Positions 52,170 to 62,012 are shown, numbered from the stretch's first letter. The stretch: DNA of 64,000 bases from G963665495 sp963667575 (GCA_963667575.2 CAXXHY010000004.1:1-64000); one strand, 5' to 3'. Made by a program: numbers and translations. The notes: a model not told the origin generated them from the sequence alone.

Positions 52170-54809
52170 ATGGCAAAACAGAACACGACTCAGATTTATA
52201 AAAATCTCGAAAAACTTGTTGAACCTATATCAAACGATGATTTCGTTTATGGTCTCCTGGCTGCCTACGGAGAATCGAAGTCGAACATCACCAAGCTGAA
52301 AAACGGGACAATGAACAAGGCAACTGCGGAAGGGCAGGTTATTCGCGCCAATAAGATCCTGTTCCAGTCCACCACCTCAGACTTACTTTTTACCACGATG
52401 GAAGCATTGCGAAGCGACAAGAAAAATATGAGGCACAAGCCCCGGTTCTTCGTGGTCACAGATTACAAGTCATTGCTGGCATACGACACGAAGCTTGATG
52501 ACACCTTGGATATTCATCTGGATGAGCTGCCTAAAAATCTCGAGTTCTTTATGCCCTGGACTGGTCGGGAACGGTATGCGGAAACTCAGGAGAATCCCGC
52601 AGATGTCAAGGCTGCGGAGCGCATGGCACGTTTGTACGATGAAATTTTGCGGAACAATCCGGAAGCAGAAAAAGATGCCGACGAACGGCACAAGCTGAAT
52701 GTGTTCCTGTCCAGGTTGTTGTTCTGTTTTTTTGCGGAAGACACCAACATTTTTCCGAACAAAATTTTTTCCAGAGCCATCACCGAACTGACGGAAGAGG
52801 ACGGAAGTGATCTTGACGCATTCCTGAATAAGCTCTTTGAAATTCTGAACACCAAAAAGCGTGAGGACTGCCTCGATCAGCTTTGCAGATTCCCCTATGT
52901 CAATGGCGGGTTGTTCGGCGATTCCTACGATGCGCCCAAAATGACCCGGCGCGCCCGCCGAATGATTCTTGACTGCGGGGCACTGGACTGGTCCGAGATC
53001 AACCCCGATATTTTCGGTTCCATGATCCAGGCTGTGGTGGATCCGGAGCAACGCGGCGGTCTGGGAATGCACTACACGTCCGTGCCCAACATCATGAAGG
53101 TCATCGGGCCTCTTTTTCTCAACGAATTCTATGAAGAACTTGAAGCCGCTGGTGGCAACCAGAAAAAACTCGAGAAATTGTATAGCAGAATTAAGACCGC
53201 CCGGTTTTTCGACCCCGCCTGCGGATCGGGAAATTTTCTCATTATCACCTACAAGGAAATACGTAAACTTGAGATGCTGATCCTTGAGCAAATGAACAGA
53301 GGCGTGCTTAGCTCGATGATCACTCTCGACCATTTCTACGGCATTGAGCTCGACGACTTTGCCCATGAAGTGGCGATTCTTTCTCTTTGGCTAGTGGAAC
53401 ATCAAATGAACATGCAATTCCAGAGAAAGTTTGGTCATGCTCGGCCTGCTTTGCCATTGCGAGAGGGGGGCAATATTGTTTGCGGCAATGCGACACGAAT
53501 AAACTGGGAAACAATTTGTCCTCCTGTTTCGAATGGATGGTTGTACATAATGGGAAATCCTCCTTATCTTGGTGCACGAATGCAAGATAAAGAGAAAAAA
53601 GATGAAATAAGTTCCATCTATGCGAGCTATGGTGGAGCTAAGAAAGTTGATTACATTTCGTGTTGGTTTTTAAAAGCAGGAGCATTTATACAGCACAAAA
53701 AATCTAAATTTGCATTTGTTTCTACTAACTCAATTTGTCAAGGTGAGCATGTCGCTTTGCTTTGGCCTCATCTTTTTGATTTGGGGCTTGAAATTGACTT
53801 TGCTCACACTTCTTTCAAGTGGAGTAATCAAGCTAAAGGTAATGCTGCTGTAATATGTATCGTTGTTGGCATTCGAAATATTTCTAATAGAAAAAAAATA
53901 ATATATACAAATGATTCCGCTCGTAAATGTAAAAATATTAGTCCTTATTTGGTCGATTCAAGTAATGTAATTGTAAGAAAACTATATAGCTCTTTATCTT
54001 TTCTCCCCGAAATGTTGTATGGAAATATGGCTATTGATGGGGGAAATCTTCTTCTCTCGAAAGAAGAAAAAATGACTTTAATAAAAAAACACCCAGAAAT
54101 AGAAGATCTAGTTCACCAATTATATGGTGCTGAAGAATTATTAAAAGGTAAAGAAAGGTATTGTTTGTGGATATATGACTCTTGCTTAGAAAGAGCATTG
54201 AAGGTACCAGAAATACAATTGAGAATTGAAAAAACTAAATTGGCTCGATTGTCTAGTACAGATGCAGCAAGTCGGGCCTTAGCTAATAAGCCTCACCAGT
54301 TTCGGGAAATGCATACTTCCCAAAAAAGAACATTGTTAGTACCAACCGTTTCCTCAGAACGGAGAATCTATATTCCCATAGGGGTGTTGGGGCCCGATGA
54401 CATAATCATTGCTCCGAATCAAGCTATCTATGACCCGGATATATATTTTTTTGGGCTGTTGTCATCTCTTATGCATATGGCATGGGTAAAAGCCGTTGCA
54501 GGAAGGTTAAAAACTGATTATAGATATTCATCTGTACTTTGCTATAATACTTTTCCTGTTCCATGCTTGTCTAAAGAACAAAAAGAGTCAATTGAGGAGC
54601 GATCCCTAAAAGTCCTTGATATTCGCGACGAGCACATCGGCAAAACCATGGCGAACTTATACGATCCCGAAAAAATGCCGGACGATCTTCGAGAAGCGCA
54701 CCATCAGCTCGATCTTGCGGTTGACAGCTGCTATCGAGACAAGCCTTTTGAAAACGATACGGAACGACTCGAACTCCTGTTCAAGATGTACGAAGAAATG
54801 ACCGCTTAA
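52170..54809 (+). CDS. Class I SAM-dependent DNA (adenine) methyltransferase, type IIG/MmeI-like
   Basis: 879 residues. SAM motif I FDPACGSGNFLI near residue 346 and the catalytic N-P-P-Y in IMGNPPYLGARM near 461 mark an N6-adenine (gamma-order) methylase. The N-terminal 300 residues are helical and resemble the spacer region of type IIG enzymes; no clear PD-ExK nuclease motif is seen. The C-terminal part (residues 470-810) should recognise the DNA target; its DNA is far more AT-rich than either flank, pointing to an exchanged recognition domain. The end (RDEHIGKTMANLYDPEKMPD) returns to GC-rich sequence. First gene of a three-gene operon (13 bp to the helicase). Confidence 0.85.
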   Translation: MAKQNTTQIYKNLEKLVEPISNDDFVYGLLAAYGESKSNITKLKNGTMNKATAEGQVIRANKILFQSTTSDLLFTTMEALRSDKKNMRHKPRFFVVTDYKSLLAYDTKLDDTLDIHLDELPKNLEFFMPWTGRERYAETQENPADVKAAERMARLYDEILRNNPEAEKDADERHKLNVFLSRLLFCFFAEDTNIFPNKIFSRAITELTEEDGSDLDAFLNKLFEILNTKKREDCLDQLCRFPYVNGGLFGDSYDAPKMTRRARRMILDCGALDWSEINPDIFGSMIQAVVDPEQRGGLGMHYTSVPNIMKVIGPLFLNEFYEELEAAGGNQKKLEKLYSRIKTARFFDPACGSGNFLIITYKEIRKLEMLILEQMNRGVLSSMITLDHFYGIELDDFAHEVAILSLWLVEHQMNMQFQRKFGHARPALPLREGGNIVCGNATRINWETICPPVSNGWLYIMGNPPYLGARMQDKEKKDEISSIYASYGGAKKVDYISCWFLKAGAFIQHKKSKFAFVSTNSICQGEHVALLWPHLFDLGLEIDFAHTSFKWSNQAKGNAAVICIVVGIRNISNRKKIIYTNDSARKCKNISPYLVDSSNVIVRKLYSSLSFLPEMLYGNMAIDGGNLLLSKEEKMTLIKKHPEIEDLVHQLYGAEELLKGKERYCLWIYDSCLERALKVPEIQLRIEKTKLARLSSTDAASRALANKPHQFREMHTSQKRTLLVPTVSSERRIYIPIGVLGPDDIIIAPNQAIYDPDIYFFGLLSSLMHMAWVKAVAGRLKTDYRYSSVLCYNTFPVPCLSKEQKESIEERSLKVLDIRDEHIGKTMANLYDPEKMPDDLREAHHQLDLAVDSCYRDKPFENDTERLELLFKMYEEMTA

Positions 54810-54822
54810 GAACGAGGTCCAG

Positions 54823-56754
54823 ATGCCCGATATTATCCATGTTGCGTACGAGGCCACAGGCAAGAGCAAATCCACCAACGAACTCGGGATGCGGGAAATG
54901 CAGGCGCGTGCCTATGAGGCGCGCAATGCGCAGTATATTCTCCTCAAAGCTCCGCCTGCTTCGGGGAAATCCCGTGCACTCATGTTCATCGGGCTGGACA
55001 AACTGCACCACCAAAGAATTAAGAAAGTTATTGTTGCCGTTCCTGAGCAAACTATTGGCGCATCCTTTGCTCCCACCAATCTGACAAAATATGGATTTTT
55101 TACGGATTGGTCCCCAAAAGATGAATACAACCTTTGTTTGCAGAGAAGCACTCCCGGTAGTGAGAACAGAAAGACCCAGGTATTCGTAAATTTTATGAAG
55201 AATGAGGAACAGATTATTATCTGCACCCATTCCACGCTCCGTCATGCGTTTGCAGATCTCGAACCTTCGGATTTTGACAATACTTTGCTTGCGGTCGATG
55301 AGTTTCATCATGTTTCGGCAGATGAGGACAACCGCTTGGGCGAACTTCTCAGGTCCGTTATGACCGAATCCTTGGCACATATCGTTGCTATGACGGGATC
55401 CTATTTCAGAGGGGACAATCTTCCGGTGCTCCTGCCCGAGGATGAGGCCAAGTTCGTACGGGTGACGTACAACTATTACGAACAGCTCAACGGCTACGAA
55501 TATCTGAAGTCGCTGGGCATCGGCTACCATTTCTACCAGGGGCAGTACCTGTCGGCTTTGCCGGAAGTTCTCGACACAGACAAGAAAGTGATCCTGCACA
55601 TCCCCAACGTGAATTCCCGTGAATCAACGGGGGACAAGTACAGTGAAGTCGGCGAAATTATCGATGCGATCGGAGAGATCGTCGATACGGATCCTGAAAC
55701 GCAAATTCATACGGTTGAACGTAAAGAGGACGGCAAGCGTATCAAGGTGGCCGATCTTGTTGACGACGACATGAACAACCGTTCGAAGACCTACGACTAC
55801 CTGCGCAAGATCAAATCCCCGGAGGATCTTGACCTTATCATCGCTCTTGGCACCGCCAAGGAAGGCTTTGACTGGCCCTTCTGTGAGCAGACCTTGACAG
55901 TTGGATACCGCAGTTCCCTGACCGAGGTTATTCAGATCATCGGACGATGCACCAGGGACAGCAGCAACAAGACCCATGCTCAGTTCACCAACCTGATTGC
56001 CCAGCCGGACGCAAACGATGACCAAGTCACTATCGCGGTAAACAACATGCTGAAGGCTATCTCGTGTTCTTTGCTCATGGAGCAGGTGCTGGCACCAAAT
56101 TTTAAATTCAAAAGAAAACGGTTTGATACGGACACGGCCAAGCCGGGCGAAGTGTTTATTCGGGGATTCAAAGAACCCAGCTCCAAACGGGTTAAAGAAA
56201 TCATCGAAGCCGACCTGAATGATCTCAAGGCTGCGGTATTGCAGGATGACAAATTGATCAAAGCCCTCTCCGGCAGCGTTGCCCCGGAAGTCATCAACAG
56301 GGTGATGATACCTAAAATTATTGAAGTGAAGTATCCCGAACTATCAGTCGAAGAACGGGAGGAAGTCCGGCAATACCTGGTTGCTGACTCGGCAATCAAG
56401 AACAGCTCCGTCAAAGAGGAGGGTGACCAACGTTTCATCCGCATGGCTGGAAAATTCGTCAATGTGGAGGATTTGAGCATTGACCTGATCGACTCGGTGA
56501 ATCCCTTTCAGAAGGCTTTCGAGATCCTTTCGAAAAGTTTGTCAAAGCAAACGTTCAAGGCCATTCAGGACGCCATTGACGCAAACAGGCTTGCCATGAC
56601 CTCCGAGGAGGCTCTTGAACTCTGGCCCATGATCAACGCGTTTGTTCAGGAACACAAACGGAAGCCAAGCAGAACCGCTGCTGACCCTCTTGAGCGGCGT
56701 ATGGCGGACGCACTCCTTTATCTCCAGAATCAGCGCAGACTACAGAACGTATAA
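54823..56754 (+). CDS. DEAD/DEAH-box superfamily 2 helicase of the defence operon
   Basis: 643 residues. Walker A is KAPPASGKSRAL (residues 42-53), motif II VDEFHH near residue 160, motif III MTGSYFRGD, and motif VI VIQIIGRCTRDS near residue 370. The C-terminal 250 residues have no recognised domain and include an acidic repeat-like helical part. It would use ATP to move along or open DNA for the partner nuclease. Two bases separate it from the GIY-YIG gene, so the products are probably made in similar amounts. Confidence 0.85.
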   Translation: MPDIIHVAYEATGKSKSTNELGMREMQARAYEARNAQYILLKAPPASGKSRALMFIGLDKLHHQRIKKVIVAVPEQTIGASFAPTNLTKYGFFTDWSPKDEYNLCLQRSTPGSENRKTQVFVNFMKNEEQIIICTHSTLRHAFADLEPSDFDNTLLAVDEFHHVSADEDNRLGELLRSVMTESLAHIVAMTGSYFRGDNLPVLLPEDEAKFVRVTYNYYEQLNGYEYLKSLGIGYHFYQGQYLSALPEVLDTDKKVILHIPNVNSRESTGDKYSEVGEIIDAIGEIVDTDPETQIHTVERKEDGKRIKVADLVDDDMNNRSKTYDYLRKIKSPEDLDLIIALGTAKEGFDWPFCEQTLTVGYRSSLTEVIQIIGRCTRDSSNKTHAQFTNLIAQPDANDDQVTIAVNNMLKAISCSLLMEQVLAPNFKFKRKRFDTDTAKPGEVFIRGFKEPSSKRVKEIIEADLNDLKAAVLQDDKLIKALSGSVAPEVINRVMIPKIIEVKYPELSVEEREEVRQYLVADSAIKNSSVKEEGDQRFIRMAGKFVNVEDLSIDLIDSVNPFQKAFEILSKSLSKQTFKAIQDAIDANRLAMTSEEALELWPMINAFVQEHKRKPSRTAADPLERRMADALLYLQNQRRLQNV

Positions 56755-56756
56755 TC

Positions 56757-57938
56757 ATGGACAAAGAAAAACTTCTTCAACTCATCAATAATGATCCCCT
56801 AGGCCTTCTCACTGTCAAAGCAAAAAGGGCATCGGCATGTACTGAAGAGGACAGACTGATCGAGGCCTTCCTCAAGGTGAACGCGTTCTATGCCGTACAG
56901 GGCCGGGAACCGGAGAAAAAAGGTGATGAACGTCAGCTTTTCAACTACCTGAACAGCTTCCGAAAGAACGAAGAAAAACGAAAAATCGTCATCGGGTTTG
57001 ATGAATATGACCTCCTGGCTGAACCCGAAGAGGAGAGGATCGAGGTTCCCGCCCCGGAAACGATTGATGATGTTTTTACCAATGATCCGTTTGGTCTTCT
57101 CGGTGCCAATGGATCAGACCTTCTCGGTTCTGACGATGACATATTTACCCTGAAGCATGTTCCGCAAAACATGCCCGAATATGTGGCGCAGCGGGATAAA
57201 TGTGAAGACTTTGAGAAGTTCGAACCATTGTTCAAACAGTGTCATCAGGATCTCAGAGAGGGGAAACGCAGGATCATCCCCTTTGCCAAGGAACAGCAAA
57301 TCAAAAAGGGCATGTTTTACGTCCTCAAGGGGATCCTTCTGTATGTCGCTGAAGTGGGCAAAAAAGAGCGGGTAAATAACAAATTGAATGCCCGGCTTCG
57401 CGTCATTTTCGACAATGGTACGGAGTCGGATATGCTTCTGCGGTCTTTGTCTGCAGAGCTGTATAAAGATGGTCGCAGAGTAACCGAACATCACGACAAA
57501 CTGATGGATGGTTTCAAGGGTATCACCAATGAAGATGAAGAGGCAGGTTTTATTTACGTTGTCCGTTCTCTCAGTAAAGACGAAAAGATTCAATCCATAC
57601 CCAACTTGTACAAAATTGGATTTACGCGTTCCTCGGTTGAAAGCCGTTTGAAAGACTCGGATCAGGACCCGACTTTCCTCATGTCGGAGGTGTCGCTGGT
57701 TAAGGCGTACCAATGTTTCAACATGAATTCCCAAATCCTCGAACAGAAGCTTCACGCTTTTTTCGGCAAGGTCTGCTTGAACCTGGATGTCTACGACAAC
57801 AAAGGAAAGCGGCATATTCCCAGGGAATGGTTTATGGCACCACTGGAAGCGATTGAGCAAGCGATTCTTCTTTTTCTGAACGGTGAGATCAAAGACTTCA
57901 TATATGATGAAGATCGTGAGATGATTGTGGAAAAATGA
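56757..57938 (+). CDS. GIY-YIG (T5orf172-type) nuclease-domain protein
   Basis: 393 residues. The C-terminal domain (from about residue 262) starts AGFIYVVRSL, then LYKIGFTRSSVESRL and VSLVKAYQCFNMNSQILEQK, the GIY-YIG layout of T5orf172 proteins. The N-terminal 250 residues are charged, with two DPxGLL-type repeats (NNDPLGLLTVKAKRAS and TNDPFGLLGANGSDLL). It is the likely DNA-cutting subunit of the operon. No separate specificity subunit is present, so the methylase probably sets the target. Confidence 0.83.
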   Translation: MDKEKLLQLINNDPLGLLTVKAKRASACTEEDRLIEAFLKVNAFYAVQGREPEKKGDERQLFNYLNSFRKNEEKRKIVIGFDEYDLLAEPEEERIEVPAPETIDDVFTNDPFGLLGANGSDLLGSDDDIFTLKHVPQNMPEYVAQRDKCEDFEKFEPLFKQCHQDLREGKRRIIPFAKEQQIKKGMFYVLKGILLYVAEVGKKERVNNKLNARLRVIFDNGTESDMLLRSLSAELYKDGRRVTEHHDKLMDGFKGITNEDEEAGFIYVVRSLSKDEKIQSIPNLYKIGFTRSSVESRLKDSDQDPTFLMSEVSLVKAYQCFNMNSQILEQKLHAFFGKVCLNLDVYDNKGKRHIPREWFMAPLEAIEQAILLFLNGEIKDFIYDEDREMIVEK

Positions 57939-57995
57939 GCGACTGCTTACAAAGGGCAATATAGCGTTTGACCTGAAGCCACACGGCAATCCCTA

Positions 57996-58415
57996 TCACT
58001 GCATGCACATCCCGGCCTTGTCCATTGCCCAGGTCTGATCCAAGGTGAGCAGACAGCGACCTACATCCAGGGCAAGGCGACCGGATGCATGACGTACCAA
58101 CGTACCGTGTTCGCCGGTACGGGGATGCGCTGCCGGGCATATTGCTCGCCATAAATCTCTCTCGCCAGACAACCCGAGAGGTGGCCCCTCTGTCCCATCT
58201 CCATACGCGGGGACAGCGGGACAGGCATCGGGAACATCCTGGTTGCTGCTCGGCTGGGGCGCTATAGACGGAATTTCAACGGCCTTCTTAGAGTGCGATA
58301 TGGCTTTTCTCTGCAGGACTTGTAACGCCAGAGCTTTGATCGAGACATTTTCGGTGTGTCCCACTGTCCCATGGTCTGGGATTGGGACAGATGGGACAGC
58401 GTTTCCTCGTGTCAT
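57996..58415 (-). CDS. Hypothetical protein overlapping the AAA ATPase stop
   Basis: 139 residues. Its ATG overlaps the ATPase stop codon in ATGA, a strong hint that it is translated by re-initiation. The sequence is Pro/Ser-rich (GNAVPSVPIPDHGTVGHTEN; SNQDVPDACPAVPAYGDGTE), with no recognised fold. Similar low-complexity genes follow P4-type ATPases in other islands, as far as I recall, but no function is known. Confidence 0.5.
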   Translation of the reverse strand: MTRGNAVPSVPIPDHGTVGHTENVSIKALALQVLQRKAISHSKKAVEIPSIAPQPSSNQDVPDACPAVPAYGDGTEGPPLGLSGERDLWRAICPAAHPRTGEHGTLVRHASGRLALDVGRCLLTLDQTWAMDKAGMCMQ

Positions 58416-59542
58416 CGCGATCCCTCCTCAATGCTTTTCTTCAATCTGGCAACTTTGGATTTTGAAATGCCGGTTTCTTCGGCAATGTCCCGGACCGAGA
58501 GTCCCTCGGAAAGCAATTCGCGTACCCGCTCCAGATCCGCGTTCGCCAGATCACGCGTTGTCCACGACACTGCACTTTGATTACCCGTTAAAAGCGTCTC
58601 GAAAGGTTGTACGGCATCTCCGCAAACACCACGGGATTTTTCTAAATGAACCTCAAAACGAGCGCCCTGGTCTTCGCTGTAGTCCGAAGGTTTGCGTAAC
58701 GCTATGACCGTATCCAGAACATCTTCTCGGGCGCTTGTTCCGCGCTGTTGTCCTCCTTTTCCCGCATGGTGTACGAGCAAAACACTTTTCCCGCGACGAC
58801 GCAGATCCAGCAGCCACGATTGCATAGGCAGCCAGCTTTCAGTTTCATTTTCCCTTCCGCGTCGGGCCAGAGTCGCGAGATTATCCACCACCACAAGATC
58901 TACATCTTTTAAAAAAGGTTCCAATGCGTTTTGTCCTTCCGGAGTCGCGAGATTCAGCATGGATGTCATTTGCAGATCCCCATTCACAACGCGCATAAAA
59001 TTTGAATCAGGAGATTCTTTATCGCTTCCGGCGATAACAGAGGCCAGTCGCTCTTGAAGATCACCCGCTGGCATTTCGCCATCCAGATAGAGTACGTGCC
59101 GGGCTTCCGGGGCCTGCCATCGCCCCAGAGCCATGCCGCCCGTAGCCACTGCCCAGGCCATGGAAAGAGCAGCCCAGGTTTTCCCTATGCCACGAGGGGC
59201 ATATATCATTGCAAGGCCTTGCGTCGGAATGACAGGTTCCAGCACAAATCCACGCTGTGGAAATTGCATGGTCAGAAAATCAGCCGCATTGATGACGTGT
59301 AGTCCCTGCGGTTTCTGTGGTGATTCCATATGTTGTGGTAACGATTGGGATATTTGACGGGCGGCGTTATTCATAGCGAGTTCAATTATCCGCATCTTTT
59401 CCGTTGCTTCAAACTCAGGTCTGTTGTTGATTTTGCACCATTCATCCATGCGGTCCTGCACATTGTAAATACTCGCACCTTCCGCCAACATGTCCACGAT
59501 GGATTCCTGAATTTCGGGAGCAACCACATTACTTGTCGTCAT
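58412..59542 (-). CDS. RepA/AAA_25-type plasmid or island ATPase
   Basis: 376 residues from the ATG at 59542 (GGGGGAAAC upstream; an ATG at 59563 is within the upstream gene). Walker A is YAPRGIGKTWAA near residue 116, HVLYLDGEMPAGDLQERLAS follows, and Walker B is LVVVDNLATL, the layout of RepA-like hexameric helicases. The C-terminus is a helix-turn-helix (LSVRDIAEETGISKSKVARL), which suggests site-specific DNA binding. Probably acts in island replication or excision. The stop overlaps the next start by 4 bp. Confidence 0.85.
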   Translation of the reverse strand: MTTSNVVAPEIQESIVDMLAEGASIYNVQDRMDEWCKINNRPEFEATEKMRIIELAMNNAARQISQSLPQHMESPQKPQGLHVINAADFLTMQFPQRGFVLEPVIPTQGLAMIYAPRGIGKTWAALSMAWAVATGGMALGRWQAPEARHVLYLDGEMPAGDLQERLASVIAGSDKESPDSNFMRVVNGDLQMTSMLNLATPEGQNALEPFLKDVDLVVVDNLATLARRGRENETESWLPMQSWLLDLRRRGKSVLLVHHAGKGGQQRGTSAREDVLDTVIALRKPSDYSEDQGARFEVHLEKSRGVCGDAVQPFETLLTGNQSAVSWTTRDLANADLERVRELLSEGLSVRDIAEETGISKSKVARLKKSIEEGSR

Positions 59543-59795
59543 GTTTCCCCCGCTGCACCACATTGAGTTTTTCTGTTAAAAAATTGCAGAGATCCACAAC
59601 AGGATACGCCACTTTGCGCGAACCTAATGTGATGCGTACCGCAGGACCTGTGCCAAGGCTGTCAAGATTCGCCAGGGTACGCGGATTGAGCAGGCCGCCA
59701 CTAAAACGGCCGACTTCATCCCGCGCAACAATAGTTGAGGGCCATTTTTGAACAAGTTCTCGAATGAAATAAGGCCAATGCGAATGTGTTTCCAT
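59529..59795 (-). CDS. AlpA-like DNA-binding regulator/excisionase
   Basis: 88 residues (METHSHWPYFIRELVQKWPS; GLLNPRTLANLDSLGTGPAV; SRKVAYPVVDLCNFLTEK). The L-N-x-R-T-L-A-N-x-D-S-x-G-x-G-P layout is that of winged-helix AlpA/excisionase proteins common in P4-type islands. It overlaps the ATPase start by 14 bp and probably controls excision or the adjacent operon. Confidence 0.65.
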   Translation of the reverse strand: METHSHWPYFIRELVQKWPSTIVARDEVGRFSGGLLNPRTLANLDSLGTGPAVRITLGSRKVAYPVVDLCNFLTEKLNVVQRGKHDDK

Positions 59796-59932
59796 ACGTT
59801 CACCTCTGAAGTTATATTATTTCAGGTGAAGGTATCGAAGGGCGTAGGAGCAAAATAGGGTTCTAATTATCTGAATTAAGCGGGGATTTTTGCCTGTTGT
59901 GAAGAATATTGTTTTATTTTAGTGGGTTGATG

Positions 59933-60247
59933 CTACAAAGTCATTGAAAAATAATTTACATATTTTTTTATGTCCTCCTTATATTCTTTTTTGATGTCCG
60001 TTAAACGATCCTCTGAAATATGAAATAAATCGAGGATATAGTCACTGGCCCTGGTCTTTGCATTTTTTATTTTCTGTTTTTTGAGTTCCGCAACTTTCCG
60101 GGAATAGAGATACATGATTGTGGCGTTTGTTTTTGGGGATGCGGGAGGAGGCCCCACCGGACGCAAAGGCTTGTCGCGGTCGAGCAGGTCTGCAATTTTA
60201 GCTAAATTTTCTGGAGTCAGAACGCATGGTTTGGTTTGTTGCTTCAA
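59933..60247 (-). CDS. Hypothetical protein truncated or ended near the IS
   Basis: 104 residues (MKQQTKPCVLTPENLAKIAD; basic helical KVAELKKQKIKNAKTRASDY). The ATG at 60247 lies 2 bp from the left end of the IS, so its own promoter or N-terminus may have been lost by the insertion. No family recognised. Confidence 0.45.
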   Translation of the reverse strand: MKQQTKPCVLTPENLAKIADLLDRDKPLRPVGPPPASPKTNATIMYLYSRKVAELKKQKIKNAKTRASDYILDLFHISEDRLTDIKKEYKEDIKKYVNYFSMTL

Positions 60248-60248
60248 C

Positions 60249-61452
60249 TGTAGTGGTTCAGACTTGATCTGACAGTCACCTTTTGATGGGTTTGTAATTG
60301 TCAGTTTAGTTCAAACTTGTAACCTTTTCCTGCCAGATGGTCTTGCCATCAATCATAGTTTCCATTGGCGTTCGACCGCAACACATTTTTCCCTGATGAG
60401 TACGCTCGGTGTTGTAATAGGCCAGCCAAGCGTCTAAGTCCGTTTGCAATTCCTCCAATGAATGGAAGATCTTTTTCCTGAAGGCAACCTGGTAAAATTC
60501 ATTCAATATCGTTTTGTGGAAGCGCTCACAAATACCGTTTGTCTGCGGATGTCGCGCTTTGGTCTTGGTGTGTTCGATGCCACAAATGCCAAGAAAGAGC
60601 TGATAATCATGTGTCTCTGCTCGGCCACAATATTCGGTTCCCCGATCAGTGAGGATGCGCAATATCCCCATTTCCTGCTCTTCAAAAAAAGGCAGCACCC
60701 GGTCGTTGAGTAGGTCAGCTGCGGTAATGGGTGTTTTCGTTGTGTATAGCTTTGCGGCAGCCCATTTGGAGTACGTATCCACAAAGGTCTGCTGATAAAT
60801 ACGCCCGACACCCTTAATTGTGCCTACGTAAAAAGTGTCCTGGCTGCCCAGATAACCGGGATGGGCAGTCTCAATCTCGCCATGCGCCTGGTCATCATCC
60901 TTCTTCTTCTCAAGTGCTTGGACTTGGGATTCTGTAAGAACAACTCCCTGATCGGCGGAGATCTTTTCCAATGCTTTTAAACGCAGCTTGAAGTTATGCA
61001 GCCCATGGCGCAGCCAGATTGAACGAACACCTGAAGGCGAAACAAATATGCCGCGTTTCCGCAGTTCGTTGCTGGAACGTGCCTGACCATGCGCGGGGAA
61101 ATCTGTGGCGTAGGCAATGACAGCCTCTTCAATATCAGCTTCAACCCTATTCTTCAGGTTGGGTTTACGTCGGCTCCGATCGAAGAGGGCTTCAACTCCG
61201 CCTTGTTCCTTCGCAGTCTTGTAGCGGTAAAACGTGTCTCGCGAAAAGCCCATCATTTTGCAGGCCTTCGAGACGTTGTTGAGTTCCTCGGCGAGGTTGA
61301 GCAGGCCCATCTTGTGTTTTATCGTATTCTGATTGAAACTTTCCATGAGGTTCTCCTGAGCATGGTGCTCGGTTTGGTGGATTGTGCTAACCCATCAAAA
61401 GGGAGAACCTCTTTATTTTCAAGAGGAAATGTCAGATCTAGTCGAAACTACT
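60249..61452. mobile_element. IS481-like insertion sequence (intact)
   Basis: About 1.2 kb with imperfect terminal inverted repeats: TGTAGTGGTTCAGACTTGAT (left) and, on the other strand, GTAGTTTCGACTAGATCTGA (right), both ending in CTGACA. It encodes one transposase. A truncated relative lies at 35767-36100. It separates two small island genes. Confidence 0.82.
60306..61346 (-). CDS. IS481-family-type DDE transposase
   Basis: 346 residues, intact. The N-terminal helix-turn-helix (NNVSKACKMMGFSRDTFYRY) precedes the rve/DDE core, with TFVDTYSKWAAAKLY, the second Asp in LRILTDRGTEYCG and the Glu in HPQTNGICERFHKTILNEFY. The C-terminus is AYYNTERTHQGKMCCGRTPM. It has all catalytic residues and can be considered functional. 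The frame starts shortly inside the right inverted repeat. Confidence 0.9.
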   Translation of the reverse strand: MESFNQNTIKHKMGLLNLAEELNNVSKACKMMGFSRDTFYRYKTAKEQGGVEALFDRSRRKPNLKNRVEADIEEAVIAYATDFPAHGQARSSNELRKRGIFVSPSGVRSIWLRHGLHNFKLRLKALEKISADQGVVLTESQVQALEKKKDDDQAHGEIETAHPGYLGSQDTFYVGTIKGVGRIYQQTFVDTYSKWAAAKLYTTKTPITAADLLNDRVLPFFEEQEMGILRILTDRGTEYCGRAETHDYQLFLGICGIEHTKTKARHPQTNGICERFHKTILNEFYQVAFRKKIFHSLEELQTDLDAWLAYYNTERTHQGKMCCGRTPMETMIDGKTIWQEKVTSLN

Positions 61453-61749
61453 TCACTTCAACAGATCGCACAACGCTTTCAAAGCCCGTTCTTTTATTTT
61501 TACTCCCTTTTCCTTTATTGTTTCGCGGAAAACTGAGATATCGTCCCCGTGCTCTTCCAGCTCATCTAAAATTTCGCCAAGATTTTTTATTTCCCTGCTG
61601 CCATCGCGGTATTGAATTTCATCAATAGCATTGTGAATTTTGAAATTGATTCCAGCTTTAGAGACGGTTTCGAAAATGGACGCGTGGCTTTTGCCTCCGT
61701 CCTTATAGAGACAAGTTATCTGAGCTATTAGTTGATCAAGATTAGACAT
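61453..61749 (-). CDS. Hypothetical island protein next to the IS
   Basis: 98 residues (MSNLDQLIAQITCLYKDGGK; FKIHNAIDEIQYRDGSREIK; KIKERALKALCDLLK). Helical, with no signal peptide or membrane segment. The stop codon lies at the edge of the IS, so the original 3' end may have been cut. Family not recognised. Confidence 0.5.
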   Translation of the reverse strand: MSNLDQLIAQITCLYKDGGKSHASIFETVSKAGINFKIHNAIDEIQYRDGSREIKNLGEILDELEEHGDDISVFRETIKEKGVKIKERALKALCDLLK

Positions 61750-62012
61750 GTTCGTCCCTGTTGCATTCTCCAGTTGATGTTCCGGGGCAGATCAAGCCAA
61801 GGTGACTCAGTCACTACCAAACAGCTCGTTCGGAACTAGGGCTGGATATCTTTTATGCCCCAGTTGGATTGTTTGCGTATATCAGGAAACGTGTTCTCTA
61901 GAAATCGGTACATTAGACATGTTGTATCTTCGTTCGATTGACCGCATTCAGCAGAGTAGCGTCAACCACATCCACTTGCTCTATGATTTTTGCGGCAATG
62001 ACCAAGGCTGGA

